Below are positions 1 through 8,384 of a DNA stretch of 64,000 nt, piece by piece. The DNA comes from CAVYYW01 sp963772845 (GTDB lineage: Bacteria; Bacillota; Bacilli; Bacillales; Sporolactobacillaceae), in the NCBI GenBank assembly GCA_963772845.1, contig CAVYYW010000023.1, positions 62,001 to 126,000 of the forward strand, given 5' to 3'. The notes under the pieces were generated by a model. The model did not search any database. It was not told the origin of the DNA and saw nothing but the letters and a program-made list of their open reading frames with translations. Every line of letters begins with the position of its first letter. Position 1 is the first letter of the stretch. The translations under genes were made by a program, and so were the position numbers.

Positions 1-1534
1 CAATATTTTCAAGGCGGCTCTCCGACTCAATCGTCTTTTCCGCTTTTAAAGCTTTTCGATAACCAGTGCCTTCAAGAACGTCTTCCACAAGCTCAGTTAC
101 TGAGAGATAGTCCTGCATATTTGACCAGTTGCTGATTTGTGTGCCGAATTCATCGAGCGCTTTCGCTGCCCGTTTCGGAACGGTGGTCTGGTCGACTTCA
201 AGAATAGCCTGCATTAACGACAGATCCTGGGCCAGTGCGTAATCGGCAAGCTTGTCCATTGATGAAGCGCCGATTCCCCGCTTCGGTTCATTCACGACTC
301 TCGCCAGGCTGATATCGTCATCTGGATTGGAAACCAGTCTTAAATAAGCCAGCAGGTCTTTAATTTCTTTTCGATCATAGAACTTAATGCTGCCGACCAT
401 TTTATAAGGAATATTAGATTTTAATAGCGTTTCCTCGATCACACGGGATTGAGCATTTGTTCTGTACAGGACAGCCATATCCGAATAATTGAAGCCGTCT
501 TTGAACATTTCGCTCATTTTACCGGAAACGAAATACCCTTCTTCATACTCCGTGCCGCCTTGAAAATATTCAATATGCTGGCCATCATTGTTATCTGTCC
601 ACAGCTTCTTAGGCTTTCTGTTTGAGTTATTTTGGATAACATGGTTAGCTGCCTGGAGAATTTTCTTCGTGGATCGGTAATTCTGTTCAAGCATGATCAC
701 TTCAGTGTTCTCATAGTCCTTTTCAAATGAAAGGATATTCTCTATGTCTGCTCCCCGCCAGCGATAGATCGATTGATCCGAATCACCGACAACACAGATG
801 TTCTTCAGCTTATCTGCCAGCATATTAACGAGCAGATACTGCGCCCGGTTCGTATCCTGATACTCATCCACGTGGATGTACTGAAACTTCCGTTGGTAAT
901 ATTCGAGCGTTTCAGGAACCCGGTCAAACAGGTGGATAGTGGTCATGATCAGATCATCAAAGTCCAGCGCGTGGTTTTTAAGCAAGCGCTTTTCATATTC
1001 CGCATAGACATCGCTGACAATTTCTTCATACGGGCCTTGCGCAATTTTGGCATATAAAGCAGAAGTCTTCAGTTCGTTCTTGGCTGAACTGATGGTACCC
1101 AGAATGCTGCGCGGTGTGAATTTTTTGGGGTCAATGTTCTTATCTTTCTGGATTTTTTTGATGACAGAAAGCTGATCCGTTGAATCCAGGATAGAAAAGT
1201 TGCGGTTAATACCGATCCGGTCAATATCACGTCTAAGGATCCGTACACACATCGAGTGAAACGTCGAGACCCAAATATCATTAGCTAAAGGCCCTGTCAG
1301 ATCGGCGAGACGCTTCTGCATCTCCTTGGATGCCTTATTGGTAAAAGTGATCGCAAGAATGTTCCACGGAGCCACTTCCCTCTCCAGCATGAGATAGGCG
1401 ATTCGATGGGTAAGAACCCTTGTTTTCCCACTGCCTGCTCCTGCCATTAAAAGAAGCGGGCCGTCAGAATGCTGGACAGCCTTTTTTTGTTCCGGATTCA
1501 GACCTGTTAGTAATTGTTCTTCAATATCATGCAT
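1..1534 (-). CDS. pcrA: ATP-dependent DNA helicase PcrA (UvrD/Rep family), 3' part missing at window edge
   Basis: Superfamily 1A 3'-5' helicase used in repair, rolling-circle plasmid replication and removal of RecA and stalled polymerases. About 511 N-terminal codons are present and the frame is open to the window edge. Visible motifs: Walker A GAGSGKT near residue 35, ITFTNKAS (Ia), FDDLI, the Walker B box HVDEYQDTN near residue 225, motif III GDSDQSIYRWRGA and motif IV NYRST. The start is the ATG at 1534, with AAGGAAGGTGA upstream. It lies 16 nt after the pcrB stop, so the two are co-transcribed as in B. subtilis (pcrB-pcrA-ligA). The C-terminal domain lies outside the window. Confidence 0.97.
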   Translation of the reverse strand, partial: MHDIEEQLLTGLNPEQKKAVQHSDGPLLLMAGAGSGKTRVLTHRIAYLMLEREVAPWNILAITFTNKASKEMQKRLADLTGPLANDIWVSTFHSMCVRILRRDIDRIGINRNFSILDSTDQLSVIKKIQKDKNIDPKKFTPRSILGTISSAKNELKTSALYAKIAQGPYEEIVSDVYAEYEKRLLKNHALDFDDLIMTTIHLFDRVPETLEYYQRKFQYIHVDEYQDTNRAQYLLVNMLADKLKNICVVGDSDQSIYRWRGADIENILSFEKDYENTEVIMLEQNYRSTKKILQAANHVIQNNSNRKPKKLWTDNNDGQHIEYFQGGTEYEEGYFVSGKMSEMFKDGFNYSDMAVLYRTNAQSRVIEETLLKSNIPYKMVGSIKFYDRKEIKDLLAYLRLVSNPDDDISLARVVNEPKRGIGASSMDKLADYALAQDLSLMQAILEVDQTTVPKRAAKALDEFGTQISNWSNMQDYLSVTELVEDVLEGTGYRKALKAEKTIESESRLENI

Positions 1535-1550
1535 AACCGTCACCTTCCTT

Positions 1551-2255
1551 TTATTGCTTCGGGCTCTTGATGGACTTAACCGCTTTAACGGTTTTTAGCG
1601 CTGTCTTGATGTCATCATAGATGCCGTTTCCGATCACGACCGTGTCAGCAAAAGCGGCCGCTTCCTTCGCTTTTTCGACGGAATTAATGCCCCCGCCGTA
1701 AAAAACCTGTGTATTTTTCAACTGCTGCTGGACAGCTTTAACGTTGTTCATATCGCCGTACATTCCGCTGTATTCCAGATAAAAAACCGGAAGATGAAAC
1801 ATACGTTCTGTTATTTGAGCATACGCAATGATATCCTCGCGGTCAAGGTCTGTATCGGCTCCAGTCAACTGAGAAACTTTTGCTTCATGGTTGAGTGACA
1901 CATAACCCTCCACAATTACTTCTTTCCAGTTAATCGTCTCTCCGAAAAGCTTCATCGCTTCATGATGGTGCCCAATAATCCAGTCGGGATGAGATGCGTT
2001 CAACACCGTTGGGATGAAATAATAATCAAACCCTGGCGTCACAGCCTCGATATTTGAAATTTCCAATGCGCATTCAACAGCGAACTGGCGGATTTTTGCA
2101 AGCAGATACAGCGTATTATCAAGTGTTACGTCATCTGTACCGCCGACAATGACGGCATCAGTGCCAGATTCGCAGATCTTTTCCAGCTCATTATCGCCAA
2201 TCGGTTTATTAGGGTCCAGTTTAAAAACATGGCGCCATGTTTTATAGGTCGTCAT
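1551..2255 (-). CDS. pcrB: Heptaprenylglyceryl phosphate synthase PcrB
   Basis: TIM-barrel prenyltransferase that joins heptaprenyl diphosphate to sn-glycerol-1-phosphate, making an archaeal-type ether lipid precursor in Bacillaceae. The protein starts MTTYKTWRHVFKLDPNKPI and has the family segments VGGTDDVT, YLEYSGMYGD and YGGGI in the expected order. Length is 234 aa, against 228 in B. subtilis. The open frame continues upstream to 2423, but that extension lies inside a dispersed repeat and is unlike PcrB. The ATG at 2255 has GGAGG 8 nt upstream, so I take that start. It is followed closely by pcrA. Confidence 0.95.
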   Translation of the reverse strand: MTTYKTWRHVFKLDPNKPIGDNELEKICESGTDAVIVGGTDDVTLDNTLYLLAKIRQFAVECALEISNIEAVTPGFDYYFIPTVLNASHPDWIIGHHHEAMKLFGETINWKEVIVEGYVSLNHEAKVSQLTGADTDLDREDIIAYAQITERMFHLPVFYLEYSGMYGDMNNVKAVQQQLKNTQVFYGGGINSVEKAKEAAAFADTVVIGNGIYDDIKTALKTVKAVKSIKSPKQ

Positions 2256-2328
2256 TTCGATAATCCTCCATTTAAGAAAATTGGAAGCTCCTTGTCCAGC
2301 CACCAAAGTGGCCATTGAAAAAGTCCCC

Positions 2329-2475
2329 CCGGTGTAAATGTGGTTGTTGCTTTTCGCTCCAGGCTGCTCGCTTTCTACGGGCACGGCCTCAGCTAACTTT
2401 GGCGTGGTTTCTTTGTGCGTCAAAGTGGATCTTCGGACGCGTGCTGGTTCCGTCAGAGTCTCGCACCTTCCGCTT
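2329..2475. repeat. Dispersed repeat family A, copy 1
   Basis: About 145 bp related to segments at 20315-20455, 38085-38260 and (inverted) 44430-44590. The shared core runs CGGGCACGGCCTCAGC, AACTTTGG, CAAAGTGGATC, CGGACGCGTGCTG, then GAGTCTCG. The blocks GGGCACG/CGTGCTG and ACTTTGG/CAAAGT are mutually complementary, so the unit can fold into a long imperfect hairpin. This copy sits just upstream of pcrB and creates a spurious in-frame N-terminal extension of it. Function unknown. Confidence 0.75.
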
Positions 2476-2631
2476 CACTTAAAGTGTTTTTTACCAGAGA
2501 ATGCCCCTTGAAATCGTTGCTATAGAAATTCAATTGCCATTAGCTGAACACGTGGCATCTCAAAATTCCCCAAACCGAGTGAACATGAAAACCTCTACAT
2601 GAACTTTTTCAGTGGCCACGCCACGACTTTG

Positions 2632-3003
2632 CCGAAAAGTGAAGGTTGCCTGCTTAGCCCCGACAGGCACTGGAAGCATCTTAAAAAAGTGGCTTTTTCA
2701 CTTTTGCAGAGATGCTGAAGTGACCCCGAGGGGCTGGCAACCGTAACTAGACAAACCGAAAAGTGAAGGTTGCCTGCTTAGCCCCGACAGGCACTGGAAG
2801 CATCTTAAAAAAGTGGCTTTTTCACTTTTGCAGAGATGCTGAAGTGACCCCGAGGGGCTGGCAACCGTAACTAGACAAACCGAAAAGTGAAGGTTGCCTG
2901 TTTAGCCCCGACAGGCACTGGAAGCATCTTGAAAAAGTGGCTTTTTCACTTTTGCAGAGAAGCTGAAGTGACCCCGAGGGGCTGGCAACCGTAACTAGAC
3001 AAA
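2632..3003. repeat. Three tandem 124-bp repeats with a degenerate fourth unit
   Basis: Units start at 2632, 2756 and 2880, exactly 124 bp apart, and are nearly identical; I see two single-base differences in unit 3. A decayed partial unit runs from 3004 to about 3080. Each unit contains complementary blocks (GGTTGCCTG...TAGCCCC against GGGGCTGGCAACC), so each could fold into a hairpin. The array fills most of the 910-bp gap between pcrB and yerC. No convincing gene is present. The near identity suggests recent expansion or active homogenisation. Confidence 0.9.
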
Positions 3004-3165
3004 TTGCCCATAAAGTTTTTTTCACTTTTTCAGAAATGGCGAAATAACACCAAGGGACTAGGTGCTGCGGCTAGACAGCGCTTCATTTTCTCAAAAATTA
3101 TATCTTTACCTACATTATAAAGAAGACTTTGCGAAGTTAACCATTCTTAAAGCATAGAAGCTTTC

Positions 3166-3468
3166 TCAGTCCTCAGGATCCTTAACTCTGTCTAGTGTCA
3201 TTTGATAGCCGTCATTGCCAAAATTAATGCAGCGCTTCACACGTGAAATCGTCGCCGTACTTGCCCCCGTCTCATCTTCAATCCGGTGATACGTCTGCTT
3301 CTCCATAAGCATGCGGGCGACTTCAAGACGTTGTGCGAGAGACTGAATTTCTCCCATGGTACATAGGTCGTCAAAAAACCGGTAGCACTCCTCCCGATCC
3401 TTCAATGTCAAAATGGAATCAAACAATTGGTCAAGCGCTTTACCTCGTAATTTATCTATTTGCATCAT
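3166..3468 (-). CDS. yerC: TrpR-like DNA-binding protein YerC
   Basis: 100-aa member of the YerC/YecD branch of the TrpR repressor superfamily. The C-terminal half has the helix-turn-helix segment TGASTATISRVKRCI (about residues 68-82), preceded by the conserved GEIQSLAQRLEVARML helix. Length matches the B. subtilis protein (about 104 aa). The gene lies 12 nt downstream of yerB, in the same order as in B. subtilis, so it probably shares the yerB transcript. The regulatory target is not evident from the sequence. Confidence 0.9.
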   Translation of the reverse strand: MMQIDKLRGKALDQLFDSILTLKDREECYRFFDDLCTMGEIQSLAQRLEVARMLMEKQTYHRIEDETGASTATISRVKRCINFGNDGYQMTLDRVKDPED

Positions 3469-3480
3469 TAATCACTACTC

Positions 3481-4516
3481 CTATTCTTTGGATATCTTAA
3501 CATACTGATCAAGCCCTTTATTATCCGGCACGAGATTAACCCACGTTTTTCCCGGAATGAAGGCCAGAGGTTTATTATCTTTATATGGTAAAAGACGTCC
3601 GTTCTGGTTCTTCCATTGAATGGCAATTGCCTTACCGTTCTGAAGCAGGTAACCATTGCCACCGGAAGCCGTATCAATCGAGCGGCGTCCATAATCGTCT
3701 ATAAATTTGTGCTTCGCGCCAAGAATCATAACATTATTTGCAATTAGAGGCTTGCCGGATTCTCTGTCTTTTGCCGTCTGGCCATTAATAGTTCGTACAA
3801 AATAATGCTTGGAAGCATCGTATTCATATCCAGGAGTATTATCTGCCGCATAACGGATTGTTGCGCGCTTTACAGGCTGAGTCCCTGCCTGTGACTGGAT
3901 GCCCTTTCCGGATAAATCGAAAGGGAGCGGTTTGATTTGGTCGGTCATTTTATACTTCTTTTGCTTCGCGCCCTTTTCAATATTTGAAAATGAAATATAG
4001 GAATTGTGTGGTGCTTGGCGGAAGCTCACACGGTGAAAGAGTGTTCCGTCGTAGAATAGCCCATTCAGAGAATCAGCATCCCCGCGTGTCAGCATTTTTT
4101 TTGCTTCCGGACTCCAGCCATGGCAGACATACAAGCTATTAAACCCTTGGCTTAATCTGATGAAATAAGGTCTGGCGCTTCTTACAGGTCCGATCATCTC
4201 AGGTTTCTGGCTTTGAAATAACGCTAAGAAACGTGTGATATTTCCCTCAGCCAGTGCTTCATAAACAATATCCGCCTGATCCAAACCCGATTGCGGCCGT
4301 GCTTTATGATGATTATTAACCATAACTGCAACCACCCTCTGATCGCTTTTTTTTGCGCTCGGCAGTCCAGTTAAAGGATAGCGGTAAGTCGTTTTTTTCT
4401 TGTCAGCCTGTCCTGTTTTCTTTATTTCAGGAGATGAAGCCGTTTTTGTCTGGCAGCCCATCAGCACGTAATCCCACAGCAAGCAGCACAATCATCATCC
4501 CAATGCACTTTTTCAA
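3481..4516 (-). CDS. yerB: YerB-like lipoprotein (DUF3048), frameshifted in the signal peptide
   Basis: DUF3048 family secreted lipoprotein, function unknown. The mature part is open from about 4491 to 3481 and has the family features RVVAVMVNNHHKARPQSGL, GPVRSARPYF and a C-terminal region typical of YerB. A TTG start at 4516 has AAAGGGAGTG upstream and begins a hydrophobic signal peptide (MKKCIGMMIVLLAVG). The lipobox VLMGC is one frame away, and removing one base near 4466 joins them. I read this as a single-base insertion (error or mutation) in a lipoprotein signal peptide. The alternative TTG start at 4491 gives no sensible signal sequence. Confidence 0.85.
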
Positions 4517-4549
4517 GTGAACACTCCCTTTAATAAGAAAATAAGTTTC

Positions 4550-6277
4550 CTATGAAAGTATCTCTGATGGCTTCTTGATGACCGTACGCTTCATCACGTC
4601 AAATAGTCCTTGCTGTGTAATTCTTATATATGGCAGATGTGTCGATGAGAAAAATAACAGACTGTATATTGGATCTTCAGCATCATAGCCGCGTGCTCTT
4701 AGTGGATCAACAAAGGTCCGGACCGCTTCAATTAACGATTCCATTGGGCGATCAGACAGGCTTCCGCAAACGGGCAGCGCCAATTCCTGAATGACTTCAC
4801 CCTGCTCGGCAAGCACAATCCCGCCTTTAATGGCTTTCACCCTGTTAAATGCGGTGATCATATCTTCCTTTGATTTTCCGATCAGCAGGAAGTCTCCCGT
4901 GTTCGAATAGCTGCTTGCAAAACCTGATAGTCTGTCAGCAAATCCTCTTACGTAGGTACTCACCCGCCATCTGCCATTCTTATCAATCAGTGAAAGATAG
5001 GACGTGTCTTCAGGAAGACCGGCTGTCGGGTCTTCCATTTCAAAAGGCTTCGTAATGACTGCATTAACCATATCAATCCCGGTGTTCTCCTCAGGCTCAA
5101 GCATGTCTTCCGTTAAAGTCCAATCCGTTTCCAAAGTCGGCAGTTCTTCTTTTAAATCAAAAGACCCGAAATAATCGTACACTGGTGCCTGTTCTTTAAC
5201 GACCCATTCGCCTTTGGCAATGACGCCGGAAGGCACAGGTTCATGAATGCTTTCCAAAATATTGAGGTGAGCAATCCGCCCAGGGGCAATGACACCCAGT
5301 TCATTTTGGAACCCGTAATGCATCGCAATGTTAGAAGACGCCATCAGATAGGCATCAATCGGTTCAACGCCTTGGTCCAAGGCAATCTTGATAACGGCAT
5401 CCATGACACCTTTTTCATAGTATAGAGGCGTTGAGCCGTCTGTCGTCATATAGACATGATCAAAATTTCTCACGCCTTCTTCAAGCATTTCTTTTAAAAT
5501 AATAGGGAGATCAGGTCGGATGGATGAGTATCTTAACGATGTGGTCATGCCCATCTTTAAGCGCGTGATCGCTTCTTTTCCGGTCATCGCTTCATGATCA
5601 CAGTCCACACCAAGGAGCCGCATTTGCGTCAATGTCTTTTCTGAAGCGCCAGGCAAATGGCCTTCAACCGGCTTTCCTAGGGCACGTGTCTCCTGCATCC
5701 AGCTCAGAATCTGGTCATCCCCGTTCAGCACCTGCGGCCAGCTAGTCAGCTCTCCGCCCTGTAAAACATCAGGATGGTTCAGCCATCGCTTGATCCGGTC
5801 ATCCGAGTAATATTGTTCGTTCGTGACAGTCTGCGGATCATAACGGCACCACCAGAAAAACGTTGTCGGCAGCGTGTTCAACAATTCCATAAGACGGAAG
5901 CTTTCGTCATCAGGCAACGTTAAATAGAAAACAAGATTATCACTTATAAGACTTGTGGTCCCTCGTCTCGCCGCATAATCGGCAAACGACTGCGGATGGT
6001 AGACCTGAAACGGATGGGCATGCGGCTCGATGTAACCTGGAACGACTGTTTTGTTCCGGCAGTCGATGAATTCAGTCCCCTCAGTCATTTGTGGAAGCGC
6101 CTCGCCCACATAGATGATTCGGTCATGATCAAGCCAGATATTGCCGTTTTCAAAGGTTTTCATGTATGTATTTAAATAGTTAGCATCTGTAAGCACCTTC
6201 GTTGGAGCAGCTTTCCCCTTCAGTATCGCTGTTTGTCTGCGCAAATCCTTGATGGGCCATTGTTTTGCTACTTTCAT
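4550..6277 (-). CDS. yerA: Adenine deaminase family amidohydrolase (YerA-like)
   Basis: 575-aa amidohydrolase-superfamily protein of the Ade/YerA branch; the B. subtilis relative is about 580 aa. The expected reaction is adenine + water to hypoxanthine + ammonia, although YerA-type enzymes are less well characterised than Ade. The metal-binding motif VPGYIEPHAHPF lies near residue 95, followed by GHLPGASEKTL, DHEAMTGKEA and the barrel-end segment LGVIAPGRIAHLNIL. The start is the ATG at 6277. The gene is divergent from the tautomerase gene at 6591. Its position beside yerB and the pur operon fits purine salvage. Confidence 0.88.
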   Translation of the reverse strand: MKVAKQWPIKDLRRQTAILKGKAAPTKVLTDANYLNTYMKTFENGNIWLDHDRIIYVGEALPQMTEGTEFIDCRNKTVVPGYIEPHAHPFQVYHPQSFADYAARRGTTSLISDNLVFYLTLPDDESFRLMELLNTLPTTFFWWCRYDPQTVTNEQYYSDDRIKRWLNHPDVLQGGELTSWPQVLNGDDQILSWMQETRALGKPVEGHLPGASEKTLTQMRLLGVDCDHEAMTGKEAITRLKMGMTTSLRYSSIRPDLPIILKEMLEEGVRNFDHVYMTTDGSTPLYYEKGVMDAVIKIALDQGVEPIDAYLMASSNIAMHYGFQNELGVIAPGRIAHLNILESIHEPVPSGVIAKGEWVVKEQAPVYDYFGSFDLKEELPTLETDWTLTEDMLEPEENTGIDMVNAVITKPFEMEDPTAGLPEDTSYLSLIDKNGRWRVSTYVRGFADRLSGFASSYSNTGDFLLIGKSKEDMITAFNRVKAIKGGIVLAEQGEVIQELALPVCGSLSDRPMESLIEAVRTFVDPLRARGYDAEDPIYSLLFFSSTHLPYIRITQQGLFDVMKRTVIKKPSEILS

Positions 6278-6590
6278 GTGCTCGCCTCTTTTCTATAATT
6301 ATAAATAGATGTATAGTTAAAATTAGAACGATGGGCAAATTTATTCTATTCTATTTTAACACACATTACTTCACTAACAAATTAAACCATTAAAGGATTG
6401 AACCTCAATAAGAGCCATGTCTGGCTCTTTTTTTTGTTAAATACGGAGTAAAACACTCAGCAGAATATGCCGAGTGACCTTGGAACGCTCCTAATCAGGA
6501 TTTATTGCCTTCCCTTTGAAGCACCATTCCTGTATTCGACAATTGCTTGTGATATAGTGAAGCCATTCTAATATCCAGGAGGCTTTATCC
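6278..6590. other. Divergent intergenic region with an orphan plus-strand terminator
   Basis: 313 bp between divergent genes. AT-rich stretches at 6290-6360 probably contain the yerA promoter, but I could not fix a single -35/-10 pair. I saw no purine riboswitch or clear PurBox here. A perfect hairpin AGAGCCA-tgtc-TGGCTCT followed by eight T lies at 6411-6435 in plus orientation, although no plus-strand gene precedes it. Confidence 0.6.
6411..6435 (+). terminator. Rho-independent terminator without an upstream gene
   Basis: Seven-base-pair GC-containing stem (AGAGCCA/TGGCTCT) followed by a T-run on the plus strand. On the minus strand the stem is not followed by T residues. No coding gene ends upstream on the plus strand; a short RNA or antisense transcript is one possible source. 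Confidence 0.65.
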
Positions 6591-6980
6591 ATGCCACTCG
6601 TTCGTTTTGATCTAATTGAAGGTAGAACAAAAGAAGAATTAAAAACACTGCTTGATGTCTGTCATGCAGCGATGGTAGAGGCCTTTGAAGTGCCGGAGCG
6701 TGATCGCTATCAGATTGTTAATCAACATCCTGAACATGAAATGATTATTGAAGATACCGGGCTCGGATTTGAGCGTACAAATAAAATGGTGATCATCTCC
6801 ATGACGAGCCGTCCACGAACAGATGAACAAAAAAAAGCATTTTATGACCTGCTTGTGAAGAATTTAAAGGAGCACTGCGGGGTCAATCCTCAGGATGTCA
6901 TGGTTTCAATCGCTAACAATGGTGATGGGGACTGGAGCTTCGGCAACGGTACAGCACAATTTTTAACAGGAGATTTATAA
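6591..6980 (+). CDS. Tautomerase family protein (YusQ-like)
   Basis: 129-aa 4-oxalocrotonate tautomerase superfamily protein. It keeps the N-terminal Pro after Met (MPLVRFDLIEGRTKEELK), the residue that acts as catalytic base in this superfamily. The length of about 129 aa and the segment RDRYQIVNQHPEHEMI match the YusQ-like double-length group. CCAGGAGGC lies 8 nt before the ATG. It is a single-gene unit, ending in a strong terminator shared with the convergent pur operon. Substrate unknown. Confidence 0.88.
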   Translation: MPLVRFDLIEGRTKEELKTLLDVCHAAMVEAFEVPERDRYQIVNQHPEHEMIIEDTGLGFERTNKMVIISMTSRPRTDEQKKAFYDLLVKNLKEHCGVNPQDVMVSIANNGDGDWSFGNGTAQFLTGDL

Positions 6981-7038
6981 GGCAGCTTAAACAGGCTTGA
7001 CGATCAGCCAAGCCTTCCAAATCATTTCCCCATAAATA

Positions 7039-7070
7039 AATCCCCTGCATGATCGCATGCAGGGGATTTT
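7039..7070. terminator. Bidirectional terminator between the tautomerase gene and purD
   Basis: Perfect 14-bp hairpin AAATCCCCTGCATG-atc-GCATGCAGGGGATTT flanked by A/T-rich tracts. It lies 58 nt after the tautomerase stop and 20 nt after the purD stop, so it can end both converging transcripts. Confidence 0.9.
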
Positions 7071-7090
7071 CTATATCATCACGAGAGGTC

Positions 7091-8363
7091 TTATTTTGCG
7101 CGGTGCTTCAGTGCGCGATGACCGATATCTTTACGATAGAAGGTGTCGTCGGTTTTCAAATTGGCCACAGCCGCTAAAGCTTGAGCGGCTGCTTCTTCCA
7201 ATGTATCACCGAGACTTCCGGCCAGCAGGATACGTCCGCCCGTGCTTGTCCAGTTTTCATCTATCTTTTTCGTTCCGGCATGAAACACAAAGCTTGTCAT
7301 CAGCTGTTTCATGATCCACCATTGGAAGCGTGTGACCTTTTTCATAAGCTCCCGGATAGCCTGCTGCAGCAAGAACAATACCGCAGGCTGCTTGGTCCGT
7401 CCACTGCAGTTCAGGAACACGCCCCTCCATCACTGTGTCAATCGCTTCAACCAGATCAGAGGTTAGCCTCGGAAGGATCACCTGTGTTTCAGGGTCGCCC
7501 ATCCGGCAGTTGAATTCAATCACTTTCGGCCCATCAGCAGTCAGCATCAATCCTGCATAAAGGAAGCCTGTAAACGAACGACCTTCTTTAACCATTGCTG
7601 CCGCTACCGGTTTCACAATGGTTGCCATTGCTTCATCCACGACGCTCTGCGGAATCTGAGGAACCGGTGAATACGCACCCATTCCGCCGGTATTCGGACC
7701 TTGATCTCCTTCAAATGCGCGCTTATGATCCTGAGAAATTTCCAGCGGCACCACCGTTTCACCGTGAACAAGCGCCATCAGGGAAAATTCTTCACCCTCA
7801 AGGAATTCTTCAATCACAACACGATGGCCAGCTTCGCCAAACGCATCCGTTTCAAGCATTTGATCCAGAGCTTCAAGGGCTTCCTGCTCTGTCATCGCTA
7901 CAATGACGCCTTTTCCGGCTGCAAGACCATCTGCTTTAAGCACGATCGGCGCGCCTTGACTCTGAATATACGCTTTTGCTTTTTCAATTTCTGTAAAAAC
8001 TTCATAAGCAGCGGTTGGAATTTGATACGACTTCATCAGATCCTTCGCAAACTGCTTGCTTCCTTCGATCACGGCTGCCCCTTCGGAGGGACCAAACACA
8101 CGAATCTCTTTTTCAGCAAGACGGTCTGCAAGCCCTGCCACAAGCGGCTGTTCCGGACCAATAATAACCAGGTCAATCTTTTTTTCTATCGCAAAAGCAA
8201 TGACGGCGTTCTGATCAGCGGGGTTAATCGGTTCGCACTCAGCGACATGACGCATTCCGTCGCTCCCCGGTACAGCATATAAGTTCGTGACGTTTTCACT
8301 TTGATTAACTTTCCAGGCTAAGGCATGTTCGCGCCCGCCCTGGCCGATGATAAGGACATTCAT
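7091..8363 (-). pseudogene. purD: Phosphoribosylamine-glycine ligase PurD, single-base frameshift
   Basis: GAR synthetase, ATP-grasp enzyme for step 2 of IMP synthesis. Residues 1-356 are in frame from the ATG at 8363: MNVLIIGQGGREHALAWK, GPEQPLVAGL, LKADGLAAGKGVIVA, QGPNTGGMGAYSPVP and FNCRMGDPETQ. The C-terminal 60 residues (VFHAGTKK to RALKHRAK, with ILLAGSLGDTLEEA) continue in the next frame to the stop at 7091. One extra T (an A in the plus-strand run at 7289-7291) explains the shift. Total span 1273 bp is 3n+1. The rest of the operon is intact and the residues either side are fully conserved, so a sequencing error is more likely than true loss. Confidence 0.9.
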
Positions 8364-8384
8364 TGGACGTTCACCCCTAGCAGA

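Noticed and set aside
2632..3003. Possible CRISPR array
   Set aside because: Units are 124 bp and contiguous, with no short repeat/unique spacer alternation and no cas genes nearby.
2822..3025. 67-aa minus-strand frame
   Set aside because: Lies wholly inside the 124-bp tandem repeat and has no ribosome site.
6278..6410. Purine riboswitch or PurBox in front of yerA
   Set aside because: No GTTTCTAC core or CGAACAT/ATGTTCG word found on the minus strand here.
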